A stretch of 56,069 nt of DNA from Zygnema cylindricum (taxonomy: Eukaryota; Streptophyta; Zygnematophyceae; Zygnematales; Zygnemataceae), in the NCBI GenBank assembly GCA_037447655.1, contig JBBHKE010000096.1, positions 1-56,069 on the forward strand, read 5' to 3'. How positions within the stretch are numbered: the stretch's first letter is position 1; the number at the start of each line of letters is the position of its first letter. This document shows positions 34,201 to 45,997 of the stretch, piece by piece. The notes under the pieces are model-generated. The model had not been told where the DNA came from. It did no database searches and saw only the letters and a list, made by a program, of their open reading frames with translations. A program made the translations under genes and the position numbers.

Positions 34201-37200
34201 CCATGGAGAGCTTTCTTATCAAAAGGATTGCCCTGCAATGTCATTCAGATTCATTGTCATCAGAAGTCACATTTCAGAAAGTCACACTTTCTCAATTTTC
34301 TGTTCCTCCATATCAACACTAAATCTTGTTCCTCTCACCTCTAACCAGATCTGTCGCAGACGCTTTGCCTCCTTCAAGGTGCTTGGGAGAGCCTCCAATG
34401 AGTTGCCATATCTGATATGTGCATATCCCCCAATTATTTACAAACTTCAGAGTCTTAAAACCCTTCATGGTGTGACAAGTGCAATCTGAAACAGGACGAG
34501 AAGAGACGAGAAGAGAAGAGAGAATTCCCTACAGCCAGAGTGTCTCGAGGTTAAGGAGCTCGCCCCATGAGGGTGAGAAGGAGTTGATGCGATTGTCTGC
34601 GAGAGAGAGTTGTCGAAGAGCTTTCAGGCCTCCCTTCGAGGGAAGAGACTCCAGGCAGTTGCCCTGAAGATACAACACATAGAACAGTTTTAGAGAACTG
34701 AATGGGACACTATTATTAACTGGGAATGACAAGCACAAGTGTTATGAGACTGAAAACTGGTCAATGGTCAGAGCAAAGGTTGTATTGTGGATCAGCAAAA
34801 CTAAGTGTTTTTTGCGAGGATCGGACTACAATATTGTAACTGCTCAGAATATCAACCTATTTTTTTGTGACAGCTTCTGGAAAATAAGACCGGAGTTGGC
34901 AGGAACGACCAGAAGTTCCATAATGTAATAAGTCATGCAATATGTTGATTTATGCTATTGAACAATTCATGCAAAATGTTGATTTTATCTCATATCGTGA
35001 CTCAAAAACCCCAAAGGTGTCAACCTATAATCCATGCATACCTACCAAACGACTTTAAGATGTTTTACAATCAATCGCCAATATTTAAATTTGGTAATTG
35101 AACTCCACGCTCCATTACAGTATTTGCCACAATCAACCTTCAAAGCTCGATGACATAACTCAAATGGAAAACTATTGTCAATGAAAAATCCTAAATTCCA
35201 GAACTCCCGATAAGATACTAGGCGTGGTGGTGGGGGTAACTTGCACATTCTCCTTTCTCCAGTATGTGTGCTTGTTTGGAATTATATATTTATAAATGTT
35301 TTACCAATTCAAGAATCTTGTCAGCATCGATTTGAGAATAGTCTCCCTCGGAAAACCATCCATTTTTTAACACTCAAAGAACAGCTTTACCTTCCACCCT
35401 CACTATCCGGTTTCTGACATTAAAGAGTTTACCTTTCTCATCAAAAAGTTTTAGAATAAGGATTGTAAAAGGCTCTCTCCATCAGTTTTAACTTTATCAT
35501 TTACGAATTCCAGAATTTCTAATGCCTCTCACCTTAAATTTTTTAGCTCTACCACTAAAGATTTTCAGAATCAGAATAGATAATGACTCTCTCCTTCAGT
35601 TTAACCCATCATTAAGAAATTCAGAACCAGAATAGCTAATACCACTCTCTCCTTAATCTTAATCAGCTCACAAAGGCAGCTGATAATCGCACCTCAAAGC
35701 ATACTGAGATTTTCACAAAGTAGTGGGGATGGCCAGCCGTGCCTGAAGCCACAAGTCCTGAAGATTCTCCAAACTTGAAATCTCCTCTGGTAAACTTCGG
35801 AGGCGATTTCCATGCGCAGCTAACACTCGAAGTTTACTGAGCGCTCCCACTCCTGCCCAACCGAAATGTTCAACGACCTTACTTTTTCCACTATTTTCTC
35901 TTTTCTCTTACTTTTTCTCTTACTGGACAGTTTCTCGTTTTATGGCATGAACAGCAAAGTGAAGAAAGGTACCTGTTGGTAGTTCTGTTAATTTGTTCCC
36001 AGCAATGGAGAGAACCTGCATGTACACATCATTAAAGGTTAATAAGGTCCATGAGGGAAAGTGTGAGCTGAGGTCTAGATGGCAGTTATTGTGATTTTAA
36101 AGTGAAAGTCTGGAAACACCTCAAGATTTATGAGGTTTCTGACGCAGGGCAGATGTTGGAGCTGATTTCCAGATAGGGCCAATAGACGCAATCGGGCAAG
36201 CGAACCAATCTGCAAAAAGTGATAAAGTTTATAGGATGTATGAGGAACTCTTCCTTGAAAGTGATAAAGCTTTTAGGATATATAAGGAGACTCTTTCTTT
36301 GGAAGTGACGGCTTATAGGAGACATGAGGAAACTCTTCCGTTGAAAGTGATAGCTTACAGGAGAAGTGAGAAACTCTTCCTTTAATGCAGGCATTAAATT
36401 GAAGCAGCAGCAAAATTTGTGAGCAAGGGCTGCCTCTCCAAAGATTCATCTGTTCCTCATCATCTCTGTTGCACCAAAACACTTCACTTCCACAAACCTG
36501 TGAGGGGAGGGTACGCAAGACGTTGCCATGGAGCCAGAGTCCCTCCAAGCTCTCCAATGCTTCGACCGACTCTGGAAGAGCCTCGAGAAGGTTTCCAGCA
36601 AGGCCAAGACGTCGCAACTGTCACACCCTCAGAAAGAGTCCGGCTACACTCAGGCTCCATTCAGCAGCAGGGAACAAAGGTAAGCGTTAGATGAGCACTA
36701 ACTTCTGCTACAATACAGTAGCTTTAGGGAGATGGTAGAAAAACAAGCCTTGGTAACGCACATTGCGGAGGTTGGCAAGCTCTGGCGGAATGTGCGTCAG
36801 TTGATTACCAGCGAGTGAAAGGTCAGTGAGACTTTCCAGTTGCCACACAGATGGAGGAACTTCAGTTAGTCCTGCAGGCGTTCAAATAGCAAATTGAGAC
36901 GTGAATAAGTACAAGACGGCTGGATGTGTAGTACAAAAAAGCTAATCAGAAGACCGGCAGGCATGAAAAACGGAGGGGGGATGCCCAGTGCACTGGCTTA
37001 AATATAACTTGAACCAGATTGAACTCGTCATATCTACAAGAGGCGTAGAAAATTTATGGCTATATTACTTGGAATCTGGTCATTCCCTTGTGTTGAAGTT
37101 TTGCAAACATTGAGCACCGTTTATTCAACCACATTGTCCTCATTGAATATCATAAAGATTCTCTTGTCGCACCTTAGGAAATTCCTCTCAGCCACATGAT

Positions 37201-38517
37201 TTTCTTGGTAACAGGCGTTGAAGATCAAATGTTCCAAAAGTCAGGAGCTTGGTAAAACCACTTTTACTTAAAAGATTACGAGTGACGATGGCCAGGCGGA
37301 AGTGAAACAAAACCATAAATGTCTATGATGAGATCGATTGAACCTCCATAACGTATACGTTTTTACACAACATTTCAGCACATAAACAATGGAATCAAAT
37401 GTATCATTTGAAAACACTATAATGCCTTGCTCATAACTAAAATAATTCCTTCATTTGCAAGTAGAGCCTTTCAGAGACATCAACTGTTTCCAAGCTTTGA
37501 TTTGCCAACTCAATCAATTTCCCAGATTGCCCAGATTTCCCAGATTTCCCAGATTGGTTTACATGGACAGAAGAGAGAAGGAAGTTGTGATAAAGCGAAC
37601 AAACATGCTGAACACAACGATGAAAAATCTGAAGCCGTTTGAAGATCAAACTACAAGTTTGCTCAAGTGAGCTGCCCATTAAATTCAGCACAAGAAACTG
37701 AAAAGGAAAGAGTAACGCCGAATATTCGAAGAATGCATCCCAAGAAGCTTCCAACATGTTTTAGGATGAGTGATGAGCTCCAAAACTTGAGGATGAGGTA
37801 TGAGATGAGCCAAAGTACCAATGTTCATGGCAAAGTAGTAAAAGCTTGCATGTGGTTGAACCAATGTTAATAGCAATACCTCATGGTTCACTTCCCTTGC
37901 AGTCGCCGTGCTTTGACAAAAAAGAGTACTAAGGGATCATGTTAAGGTGCAATATTGCTAGGGAGGAAGAGAAGGAGAGGAGTAAGGAGTAAGCAGGACA
38001 TACCACAATCACTGAGATCCAGCCTCCCTGTACTTCCAGCAAGGTAAATGCGAGCATCCAGCATTTCTACATTGATTTTAATTTCTGCCGAGGTTCAAAA
38101 GCACAATTCGCGTTTCAGAAAAATCAATGTCCTCATCAAGCATCGTCAAACGCACAATTCATGTTTTTAAAAAAATATTCTCCTCATCAAGCACCAATTT
38201 CTTATGTTTATTTAACTTAACATACAAGTTCCAGCAAATATAACAATCCTATCTTCCCTCACATGTGTTCTGTTTGACTTTTCTCCTCCTTTCTTCTTCC
38301 TGAACTCTTTTTTTTTTCATTCTTAAGATTTTCTCAAGAATTTTATGCCCAGAAAACCAAATCCATTCCCAATGCAAATTGTCTTCCTCCTTGCCTCACC
38401 TGACACTGACGAAGCAGCAATTACAAGAGGTCGGCTATCCCTTTTCCGATGGTGACAAGCTCCTGAGCCAGCCGAAGGAAATGAAAGAGCTCCAGAAACA
38501 GCAACTGTTGCCGCCAT
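31229..38517 (-). CDS. Leucine-rich-repeat and alpha/beta-hydrolase-like fusion protein, probably plastidial
   Basis: Fifteen exons, high to low: 38517-38400, 38027-38004, 36871-36762, 36617-36498, 36209-36120, 36015-35973, 35852-35743, 34663-34533, 34411-34339, 34232-34149, 33836-33729, 33333-33242, 32409-32103, 31821-31654, 31351-31229. They total 1701 nt, phases close exactly, and they give 566 aa. Residues 1 to about 35 (MAATVAVSGALSFPSAGSG, basic) look like a plastid transit peptide. Residues about 40-300 are roughly ten leucine-rich repeats (LTDLSLAGNQLTHIPPEL, LRRLGLAGNLLEALPESV). A glycine-rich linker (302-337) leads to an alpha/beta-hydrolase-like domain: FDVLFVVDPTRSWY, the nucleophile elbow LMLGDSMGASAALL (Ser448), then HCGSWGHDTDQARLL and a final His-containing strand (HPVDSHRL). 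The substrate is unknown. The donor of exon 7 appears to be GC. It is divergent from the METTL18 gene across 249 bp. The fold call is by motif only. Confidence 0.85.
31378..31600. repeat. TTTCACAGTCC-type degenerate repeat
   Basis: About 15 loose 10-14-bp units (TTCACAGTCC, TCTCAGTCC) in the last intron of the LRR-hydrolase gene. Confidence 0.7.
31876..32016. repeat. ATAAGGTGAGG minisatellite
   Basis: About nine units of 13-17 bp with core ATAAGGTGAGG in the intron 31822-32102. AAGGTGAG looks like a splice donor but lies antisense to the host gene. Confidence 0.85.
33952..34120. mobile_element. MITE M5, about 170 bp, degraded right end
   Basis: The left end CACAGCCCATCGCTATTAGA follows TA at 33950-33951. 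The interior resembles the other copies (GTGTTATCAACAATATTTTA). The right end near 34110-34125 is weak, and its exact boundary is uncertain. It lies in an intron of the LRR-hydrolase gene. Confidence 0.7.
36220..36378. repeat. About 50-bp tandem repeat x3-4
   Basis: Units of the pattern AGTGATA...TATAGGA...GAGGAAACTCTTCC recur in the intron between LRR exons 36120-36209 and 36498-36617. Confidence 0.8.
38004..38027 (-). other. 24-nt microexon of the LRR-hydrolase gene
   Basis: Read on the minus strand between AGTACAG and GTATGT, it encodes the GRLDLSDCG start of the first leucine-rich repeat. It joins a phase-1 donor at 38400 to a phase-1 entry at 36871 with no frame error. It is too short to appear in ordinary frame scans. 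Confidence 0.75.
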
Positions 38518-38766
38518 GACTTTCAAAGAGGAAACCGAGAATTTCCGCTGTAAAATCAGACGCGGGCGACCATTTTCTTGTTCGTTTTGTTATATTCTGC
38601 GAAGTGATTTCGTGGAATGAAGTCGACAATAGACGCTTTCGACAATGGTTGAGCTTGAGGACTTTCACAATCTTGGCAGCTTTTCTCTTGGAAATGTTTT
38701 TTTGTAATTAAGAGCTTCTGGTTTTTTCTTAGAGTTGTTGCATGTGGACAGCGGCTTTTGGAAGCG
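38518..38766. promoter_or_regulatory. Compact bidirectional promoter region
   Basis: Only 249 bp separate the start codons of the LRR-hydrolase gene (minus) and the METTL18 gene (plus). This must hold both 5' UTRs and both core promoters. A modest GC-richer patch (CAGACGCGGGCGACC) lies near 38558. No clear TATA box is seen. Confidence 0.6.
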
Positions 38767-41700
38767 ATGAACCATCCTTTATTGGCTGAAGCTCGGACAG
38801 GAGAAGAGAAGCGATCTTCTGTGCCAAGTCTGATACACGACATTATAGCCCAGGCCTTCAGAGGACGGGTAAGTATTTGGCTCGTCTTTTTATGTTCTAA
38901 ATCATTGTAAAAACACTTATCTAGTGTTCTTAAGACCACTTAAGCTGGCTTGCACCTGTTCTCCGTCCTTTTCATTCTCAGGCATCTCTCTTTCGAGACA
39001 GGTACTTGAGTTGCGCAATTCATCCTCTTTCTTGCGTGTGACGGGACTCAGTCTGACGCCACCCTGCTCAAAGCTGATGTCTATTTGGCATGCTTGCAAT
39101 AACTGTGAGAAACATGAATTAGCATGAAAATACACTCTTTTTGTCAATTTTGTGAGCAAGGAGTGATTATCGGCCAACAAGCTTCTTGCTCGGTTCTCAG
39201 TTTGTTGTTTAATAATGCATGCATTTAGTACAATTGGAAAGGAGTCTGTTTGCCCCTCTGTTTGGCACAAAATTGTTGCATGATGTGTGTTGAAATATTC
39301 ACACGTCTTTTTGCTCAATCATGTCAAGAAAACCTGATAAGGAGAGAACAGTATGAAGGGATGAACGATGGTAAGGATAATGATCAAAACTGGGAGCAGA
39401 TACTAAGCCTTAAATTACCCAAATTCAATTGTTAGGTGCACTTTAAATCAATTGAGTTAATTCCTGGGAGAGTTGCCAGTTTCTCAGTTTATTTTGTGCT
39501 GGAAAATAATGTCGTATCCTGTTGGGTTGAACCAAATACTATTGCCACAAACTAGTAACGATTTTGTTTGAAAGAGAAGCATGCCTGAGGTTGAGAGAAC
39601 TAGGCTGCCCTTTTGGAGAATGGGAGTTGTCCTTCTATGAATGATGTTGCCTTCGACAAAAGCTTTGACGTTTCTTGGTGTTGACGAAGCAGTAGACATG
39701 ATTTAGTTAATATTCATGAGCATTTTATTCCAAGCAGCTACAGGAATTATTGAAACGTATGACTTCTGTTTTTGTAATTTTCAAAACGTCTTCATGTTGA
39801 TCCTCGAAAATTCTCATATTTCCCAAATCACTAAGTTACTATCCATGACAAACAATCCCTTAAATAATTTCTCAATCATCTGATCTGCTAGAAGCTCTCG
39901 CCTTTGGCTTTCACCATGAAAAATGCTGTTTCTAAGAATGGTCAGTTCGCCAAACGTACTTGTTGCTATCTGAAGAAATTAATAGTCATTTAACAGCAAT
40001 CCAGTATTCCGTGGAAGCGGTTGCTAGGATTTCGGCGAACTAGCGGTGCAGTCGATTCTTCCAAATTTGCATTTGCATGTGTGGCGGCAATGGTTTGTCA
40101 GATGACTTTTCGAAGTTTGTTCGCCAGTGTATGTTTGGGCATCCTATTCTTGTTCTCCTATTTGTTGTTTTGTTTGTTAGGCCACTTATTGTCTTCATCA
40201 TTCTCGTAAGCACCCTCTTCTAAAGTGCACTGTCAAATGAACACTTTTTGGAATGGCTTCTTTTGCATTTTGATACTATTAAAGATTTAAGGCGTGCTAA
40301 AGATAAAGGCGTCTTCAACTCTTTTTCATTCTTGGGCGAGTTCCCCACAGACACACATTGAAGACGAGGAAAACGATTCAGATGTGGCACGCCCAGTTGC
40401 AAGGGAGGTGAGGAAATCAGAGGTAAGCAAAATTGCTACTTGTCTGTCCCATTTTGTTTCTGATTGTTCCTATTAAGGAAATGTTGATCCCATAATTAGG
40501 ATCATGATTTGAGTACATGAACACTCGGAACTTTCCTTGGCTTTGTTTTTGTGTAGGAGAGTTTCAAATGAGTTCCTTCCTTTGATGTTCAATTCTTCAC
40601 TTCGCTCGCATGTCCCTTTTTTGTTTCCCACAGGTCTTTTTCACTTATTTCTCACCCGTTTTTAGCATATATGCTGTGACTTCACAGGCAGTTGACCTCA
40701 AACCTTTTTTGACGGAGAAAGTGTATCTTGAGCGCGGATTGACACTGTTGAAAGTATGTGTTAAACCTTTCCCACCCACAGTTGTTGGTTCACTTTTCTG
40801 GTGATTCTTGTGGTTTCTTCCTACTGGTTACACAAGCATTTTGGTCGTTTTTCAGTGTAAAATGGAAATCCTTGTGACGGAGTCACCCACTCTTCTTACA
40901 CTAGGAGAGTAATGGAGAATGGAGAATGGAGAATGTTAACTGAAATGATTGGCCACCTACTGTTTTTGCCCACTGCTGTTAGGGTTAATAATGCTATGAT
41001 TTAGGAAGCACTGGGGGGTTTTGATGTTTAATTTCAGCGGTTGTGAGTTCAGATTGATGTGTCATAGTCATTAAGGATACAGATTCGCGATTTAGGATAC
41101 AGTTTTGCAGTTTATATAGAGACAAGTCGTGAACTGATCGGTCGACTTTATGTTCCTGTTGGGTTTTAGGGAAGGATATCCACAGCAGAAGTGTTGGGGA
41201 CCGATCAAACTAACAGTGATCTTGTTCCTGGAAAGTACGAAGGTACACTCCTTAACTTTATACCGCAATTAGTTCGCATAGACATCTTCTGCTTGAACAT
41301 TCTAGTAGATGTTTTGCACGAGGATATATCTCAACAAAAACTACTCCTCTTTGTGTGTAGTCCTTGACAGTTCTTTTTCAATTCTTCTTTGTCCTTGTGT
41401 CGCCTATTTCTTTCTCTTTCCACCTTTGTCTTCCCTCCTCCCTCCTCCCTCATCCCTCCTCCCTCCTCCCTCCTCCCTCATCCCTTGCAGGTGGATTGAA
41501 GCTTTGGGAATGTACCATCGATTTGATTGAGGCTGTCCGTCGGGAGGTTCAAGATGGCCATCTTGTTTTTCGGGGCAAGGATGTACTCGAGGTGAGCTAT
41601 TTTCGGCTTTCAAACAGTCCAGCTTGATATTTTTTTATTGTTTCGGAAGTAAACACTTATTTGCAGATCCTGTTTTCCTCGGACATTGGTTTTTTTTTTA

Positions 41701-44700
41701 ACTGTTGAAAACTTATTTAGAGGTTTCCTTTTTCTTTGCAGCTTGGCTGCGGCCATGGACTTCCTGGCATCCTTGCTTGTCTTAAGGTAATTTAACCATT
41801 TTTTTTTCAATGTTTGAAAATGCATCGGGAATAATTATTTTTGATTGACTAATTGTTTTTCGTTGGAGCTGGGATGCCGTAAATGCTGTTAATTGTCCTT
41901 TTTCTACATTCTGCTGTTGGGACTTGTCCATGATATTCCTTGACAACAAAATTAGGTTATAAGTTGGTTCACGTTGTTGACTTTTCATTAGCGACGTCAG
42001 TTTTTATTACAGACACCACAGTGGAAAAAGCCGGAATTAGTATGCATTAATACCATTTTAGCAGTGCTCTCTGTTATAGTATAGCTATATTATTACTAAT
42101 GTTTCTATTAGTAACAAGGTTAACATTAATGATAGCAGTATTTGAAGTACTAACATGTAGATATGCTAATATTGGTGTTTTTTTATGATAGCAGTATTTT
42201 AACTTCCAGCATATAATTACCCGCATTGGGACTAACTTATTGTGTGCCATGGACACAGGCTGTTTATAATCGTGTGTTTAATAAGTTTTAACACCATCAT
42301 GTGTTCAGACGTGAAAAGGTGAAAAGGAAAAGGGTGATAAGGTTGTTGTTACAGAAGGAAGGATATTAACACTAATGACTATGAGTGGTGTAATAAGAAA
42401 TAATTTTATACCTGTTGTGCTAAATCACTACACTGCCAATCGCTATCAGAGATGGTAACACTAATTTGGTAGCGACTTCTATTTGGCCAAAAATCATAAG
42501 ATATTGTTAATGACACTAATTAAGGGAGAGGCCTACAATCCGCCACGCCTGCTTACATTAAATCAATATTTTACATTCTAATTTTTTTTACTTACACTAG
42601 TTATTCCTTTACTCTGATAGCGACGGGTGCAGTGATTTAAAGAAGCTTAGTTTTACTTTGTTCTCAGTGTAAAGAAGCAAAGTATTGAATACCGAGGTTG
42701 TAATTAGTATACACCGATACAGAGTCCATCGATTTAAGATGCAAGACCTCAACTCAAACTACTGATGGGAATGAAATTGTTACATGCCCAGAGATTTAGG
42801 ACCGAATTTGTGTGTTATTATCGCTAACATTGGTGGATAGTCGTCAAGCTCTGGGGTCATATAATGACAAATGTTTTGAAATCCAGGGAGCTTCTCAAGT
42901 GCATTTTCAGGACTACAACGAAGAAGTTCTTTTGCATCTCACGATTCCCAATGTGAACGCCAACCTTACTTCTGCTTCAGAAAAAGCCTTAAAATTAAGT
43001 TCGGATCTTGATCCCTCAGGATTAAAGTCTCCAGGACCGTCTCCAGAAACACGTTTCTTCGCAGGTGATTGGGGAGACATGGCTTCACTTCTCTCTCTCC
43101 CTTCCTTCCCTAGACAAACTGCAGAAGAGGAGGAGAAAGAGGAAGCGGAAAGATTGTCTAATGCATCTGGAAGAGAAGGGGGAGGAGCTTCCGGTCAGGC
43201 TCAGACCTCAGGGGCAATGGAGGCCTATCATCGAAAACTTTCTGGAACGCCTTCTTTTTATAATCGTAAAGAGGGCTCAGAGTGTAAAGAAGGAGGTGGT
43301 TATGACATTATTCTCATGTCAGAAACAGTTTATTCTCCACATTCTTTGCCGAGACTCCTTACTCTCATAAAACAGGTGGGCTTTGTGCCCTTTTTTTATA
43401 TTTCCGCACTTTTGTAACTCTCTCTGTGTTTTACTCTCCACTCTTTTTAGTGTTTTACATAGACCCGGTTTTCTGGAATTTTTTTTGGATACACCCTTCA
43501 CCGGTATCATGGGGATTTTGTTACAGCTACCTAATGAACCAGGCAATTGAGCTTGAAAGTTTTGGTTCATTTGTTTTTTCTTTTCTGGGGATAAGCTGAT
43601 TTGCATTCGCACAGTAGGTGATTCCCAATCATTTTTAACTTTTACAAATGGAACATATTCCTAGTGAGTAGCTTTCTTTTTAATTCCTTCAGTTGGATTA
43701 GTGAACACATTTGGTATTAACCACTGTAAAAATATATATAAGTAATCCTGGTACTGGTGCATATCTTATCTCACGATTAAAAAAGGGTTTACAATATATG
43801 ATTATATCGTAATTATTGATATATACAATATATGTTTACGATAATAACGCTGTACTTGAGCTGAAGTTGGTGGTTCAGTAATTATTTTCATTTCCCTAGT
43901 CATTTGAACTACAATGTTTTTCACAAATTAAACAAAAGGAAAAACACTTTACTGTGGTTTGGACTTCACTTATGCTGAAAATGTACTATGTAGGTATCAA
44001 CATGTGAAATGAGTTGATTTTAAATGGACAAGATTTCAAAATGAAATTATGAAGACCATCATTTCAGGGATGGAATTATGGTCCAATAGTTTCTCCAATT
44101 AAGCAAAACAATCACAAGAGAAGAATGGGGCAAGGTCATTTGAATCCCGTTAATGGGATGTAAACACGTAAAGTCAAAATACAAGCTAAAGTACAATGAC
44201 ACTACATGCATAATACACAAAAGTAGATGGAAAGCACAAAAAGTATTTCTTAAAATACACACAGTGCACTTAAAGTGATCCGTGTTTGTTTTCGAGGCAT
44301 GTAATAGTGTAAATCAAACAGGTTTTAATAAAACATAAAACTTAAATAAAACCGAAAACGAGAATGAAAACAAGAACAGAAATGGATTCGATGGTTTTTT
44401 ATGTATAATTAGAAGTTCAAATGCTTTTTCTTTTCTGTTTCCTTTTCTTTTTTTGTTTCTTATAGTGCCTTCGACGACCCTATGGAGTGGTTTATTTGGC
44501 GGGAAAGAAACACTATTTTGGTGTTGGAGGAGGAACTCGCCAGTTTCGGTCTCTTGTGGAGGAGGACGGTGAGTGGTTTACTAAACCCTATGGGGAGGGA
44601 GAGAAATGGTTGATAGAGGGGATATAGGGCCAGAAAAAAGAGAGAGGATGTTAGTGGTAAATCGGGTGGAAAATGTTTTATTTATTTGAGCGCTTGTTGG

Positions 44701-45997
44701 AAAAAGGCTGAAGGGGAAGGAGAATGGGAGGGAGGGAAGGAGGGAGGTGAGAGGGAGGGAGGGCGGAAGGGGAGGGAGGGGAGGGGAGGGAAGGGTAGGG
44801 CAGAGAAATGGTCTGGGAAAAAATAGCTGGAAATGCTAGAGCTAGGACGCTGTACTATAGTATTTTGATCGCTAAAAGTTAGTCAACCAAGTCCAAATAG
44901 TTTACAGATTCATAGATTGTTAGGAATGGGGAAGAGAATATCGATTACTACTAGAAACACACAAACAAGAGAACTGAAGAGAATATGATGGTGGAGAGAG
45001 AGGGAGCGAATGGAAGCGAGGTAGTGGGGAGTTAGTGTGCGTTATTTAGTGTAGAGGAAGTGAGAGGAAACAAACTTGTCGAAGGAAGGAAAAAACTAGC
45101 TTAAGTAGGGAGTGAGAGCTTAGGTGAGAGGGAACAAAGTACTTAAAGGAATGAATAAGAGAATACACATTTATGGGAAAGAGGGAAATGTGTGGGAAAA
45201 TTGATGCCACAAGGTATAATGAGGGATACAGCCATTTGAATGGTGTCAGGAAAGTTGAGTTCAAAAGGAGAGGTGGTCGTGACTATTTTTTGTTGATTTA
45301 AGAAAGACTAAAAAATCAACATTAATAGGAATCCCATTTTAGATTCCTCTGTAATCTAGAGATTTTACAGTGGGAAGCGAGATATGTTTTGTAATTTAGG
45401 GTTTCAAAGAAGAATGCAAAAGAGGAAAAGAGAGAGGTGGAAGTGAGAATTTTCTGTCGATTTAAACAATATCATAAAATAAACGTTAAAAAGGAAACCC
45501 AAAAGCCTCTTTTGCTTTAAATCCTCGTTGATTTAGAGGTTTTAGAGATTGAAGCTCGATAAGTTATGCAGTTTATGCAGTTTTTTTTTTTAACTGCATT
45601 TTTGTAGTCACCTCGTCATGAGGGTTTCTAGGGTTTCTTTCTTTTGGACTCCCAAGCTTTGGTATTGCTTTGTTTGTGAATAGGCAGTACACCGTGAATT
45701 CTCCGGTCCTTTTTTGCCCTCTGGACAGAATGTTATTAATAGTTACTGTTTTTTTCTATTTCTATTTCTTTTTGCGGTTTATCATCATCCCCGTTTTTTG
45801 GACCGGAAATAGAATTATTAACACCAAAGTCCTTTATATTACTGATCTTTTATTGCTAATAGCAATTCACAGTGTACCATTCTCAGATGGAGGGGAGAGG
45901 AGCTTTTGCAGGAAATCTCCATTCACATTTGGTAAAAGAATGGGCGGATGGGAGCTCGAATGTACGTGAGATATGGAAGTTTTTCTTCAAATCTTGA
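38767..45997 (+). CDS. METTL18-like: METTL18-type protein-histidine N-methyltransferase
   Basis: Nine exons: 38767-38868, 40351-40422, 40688-40753, 41170-41242, 41491-41591, 41742-41786, 42887-43375, 44466-44568, 45900-45997. They total 1149 nt, phases close, and they give 382 aa. METTL18 enzymes methylate a histidine of ribosomal protein L3 using S-adenosylmethionine, in nucleus and cytosol. Visible family features are DLVPGKYEGGLKLWECTIDL before the Rossmann fold, motif I VLELGCGHGLPGILACLK (about 137-153), GASQVHFQDYNEEVL, RFFAGDWGDM, YDIILMSETVYSPHSL, RRPYGVVYLAGKKHYFGVGG and the C-terminal NVREIWKFFF. Residues about 235-290 are a Glu/Gly/Ser-rich insert, also found in plant members. The last exon uses an AG 14 bases downstream of the first AG: using CTCAG would shift to a frame ending KRMGGWELECT and lose the conserved C-terminus. 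Confidence 0.88.
41428..41485. repeat. CCTCCCT repeat serving as a polypyrimidine tract
   Basis: Repeats of CCTCCCT lead directly into CTTGCAG before METTL18 exon 5, so a simple repeat supplies the whole pyrimidine tract. Confidence 0.85.
42431..42634. mobile_element. MITE M6, 204 bp
   Basis: The left end CACTGCCAATCGCTATCAGA follows TA at 42429-42430. The right end TCTGATAGCGACGGGTGCAG extends to 42634, where the flanking TA has become AT. It lies in METTL18 intron 6. Confidence 0.8.
44710..44800. repeat. GGGA-rich tract
   Basis: A run of GGGAGGGAGGGAAGG-type repeats on the sense strand of METTL18 intron 8. Four or more G-tracts occur within a short distance, so a G-quadruplex is possible in DNA or pre-mRNA. 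Confidence 0.8.
45690..45874. mobile_element. MITE M7, 185 bp, ends 25 bp before the last METTL18 exon
   Basis: The left end CACCGTGAATTCTCCGG follows TA at 45688-45689. The right end GCTAATAGCAATTCACAGTG precedes TA at 45875-45876. The following exon starts at 45900. Confidence 0.87.

Noticed and set aside
36225-36380. Possible CRISPR-like array (repeats of about 50 bp)
   Set aside because: Units are contiguous and diverged without unique spacers, inside a eukaryotic intron; a minisatellite.
45670-45969. 99-codon plus-strand frame near the end of METTL18
   Set aside because: Runs through MITE M7 and uses the wrong frame of the last exon; the conserved C-terminus is in another frame.
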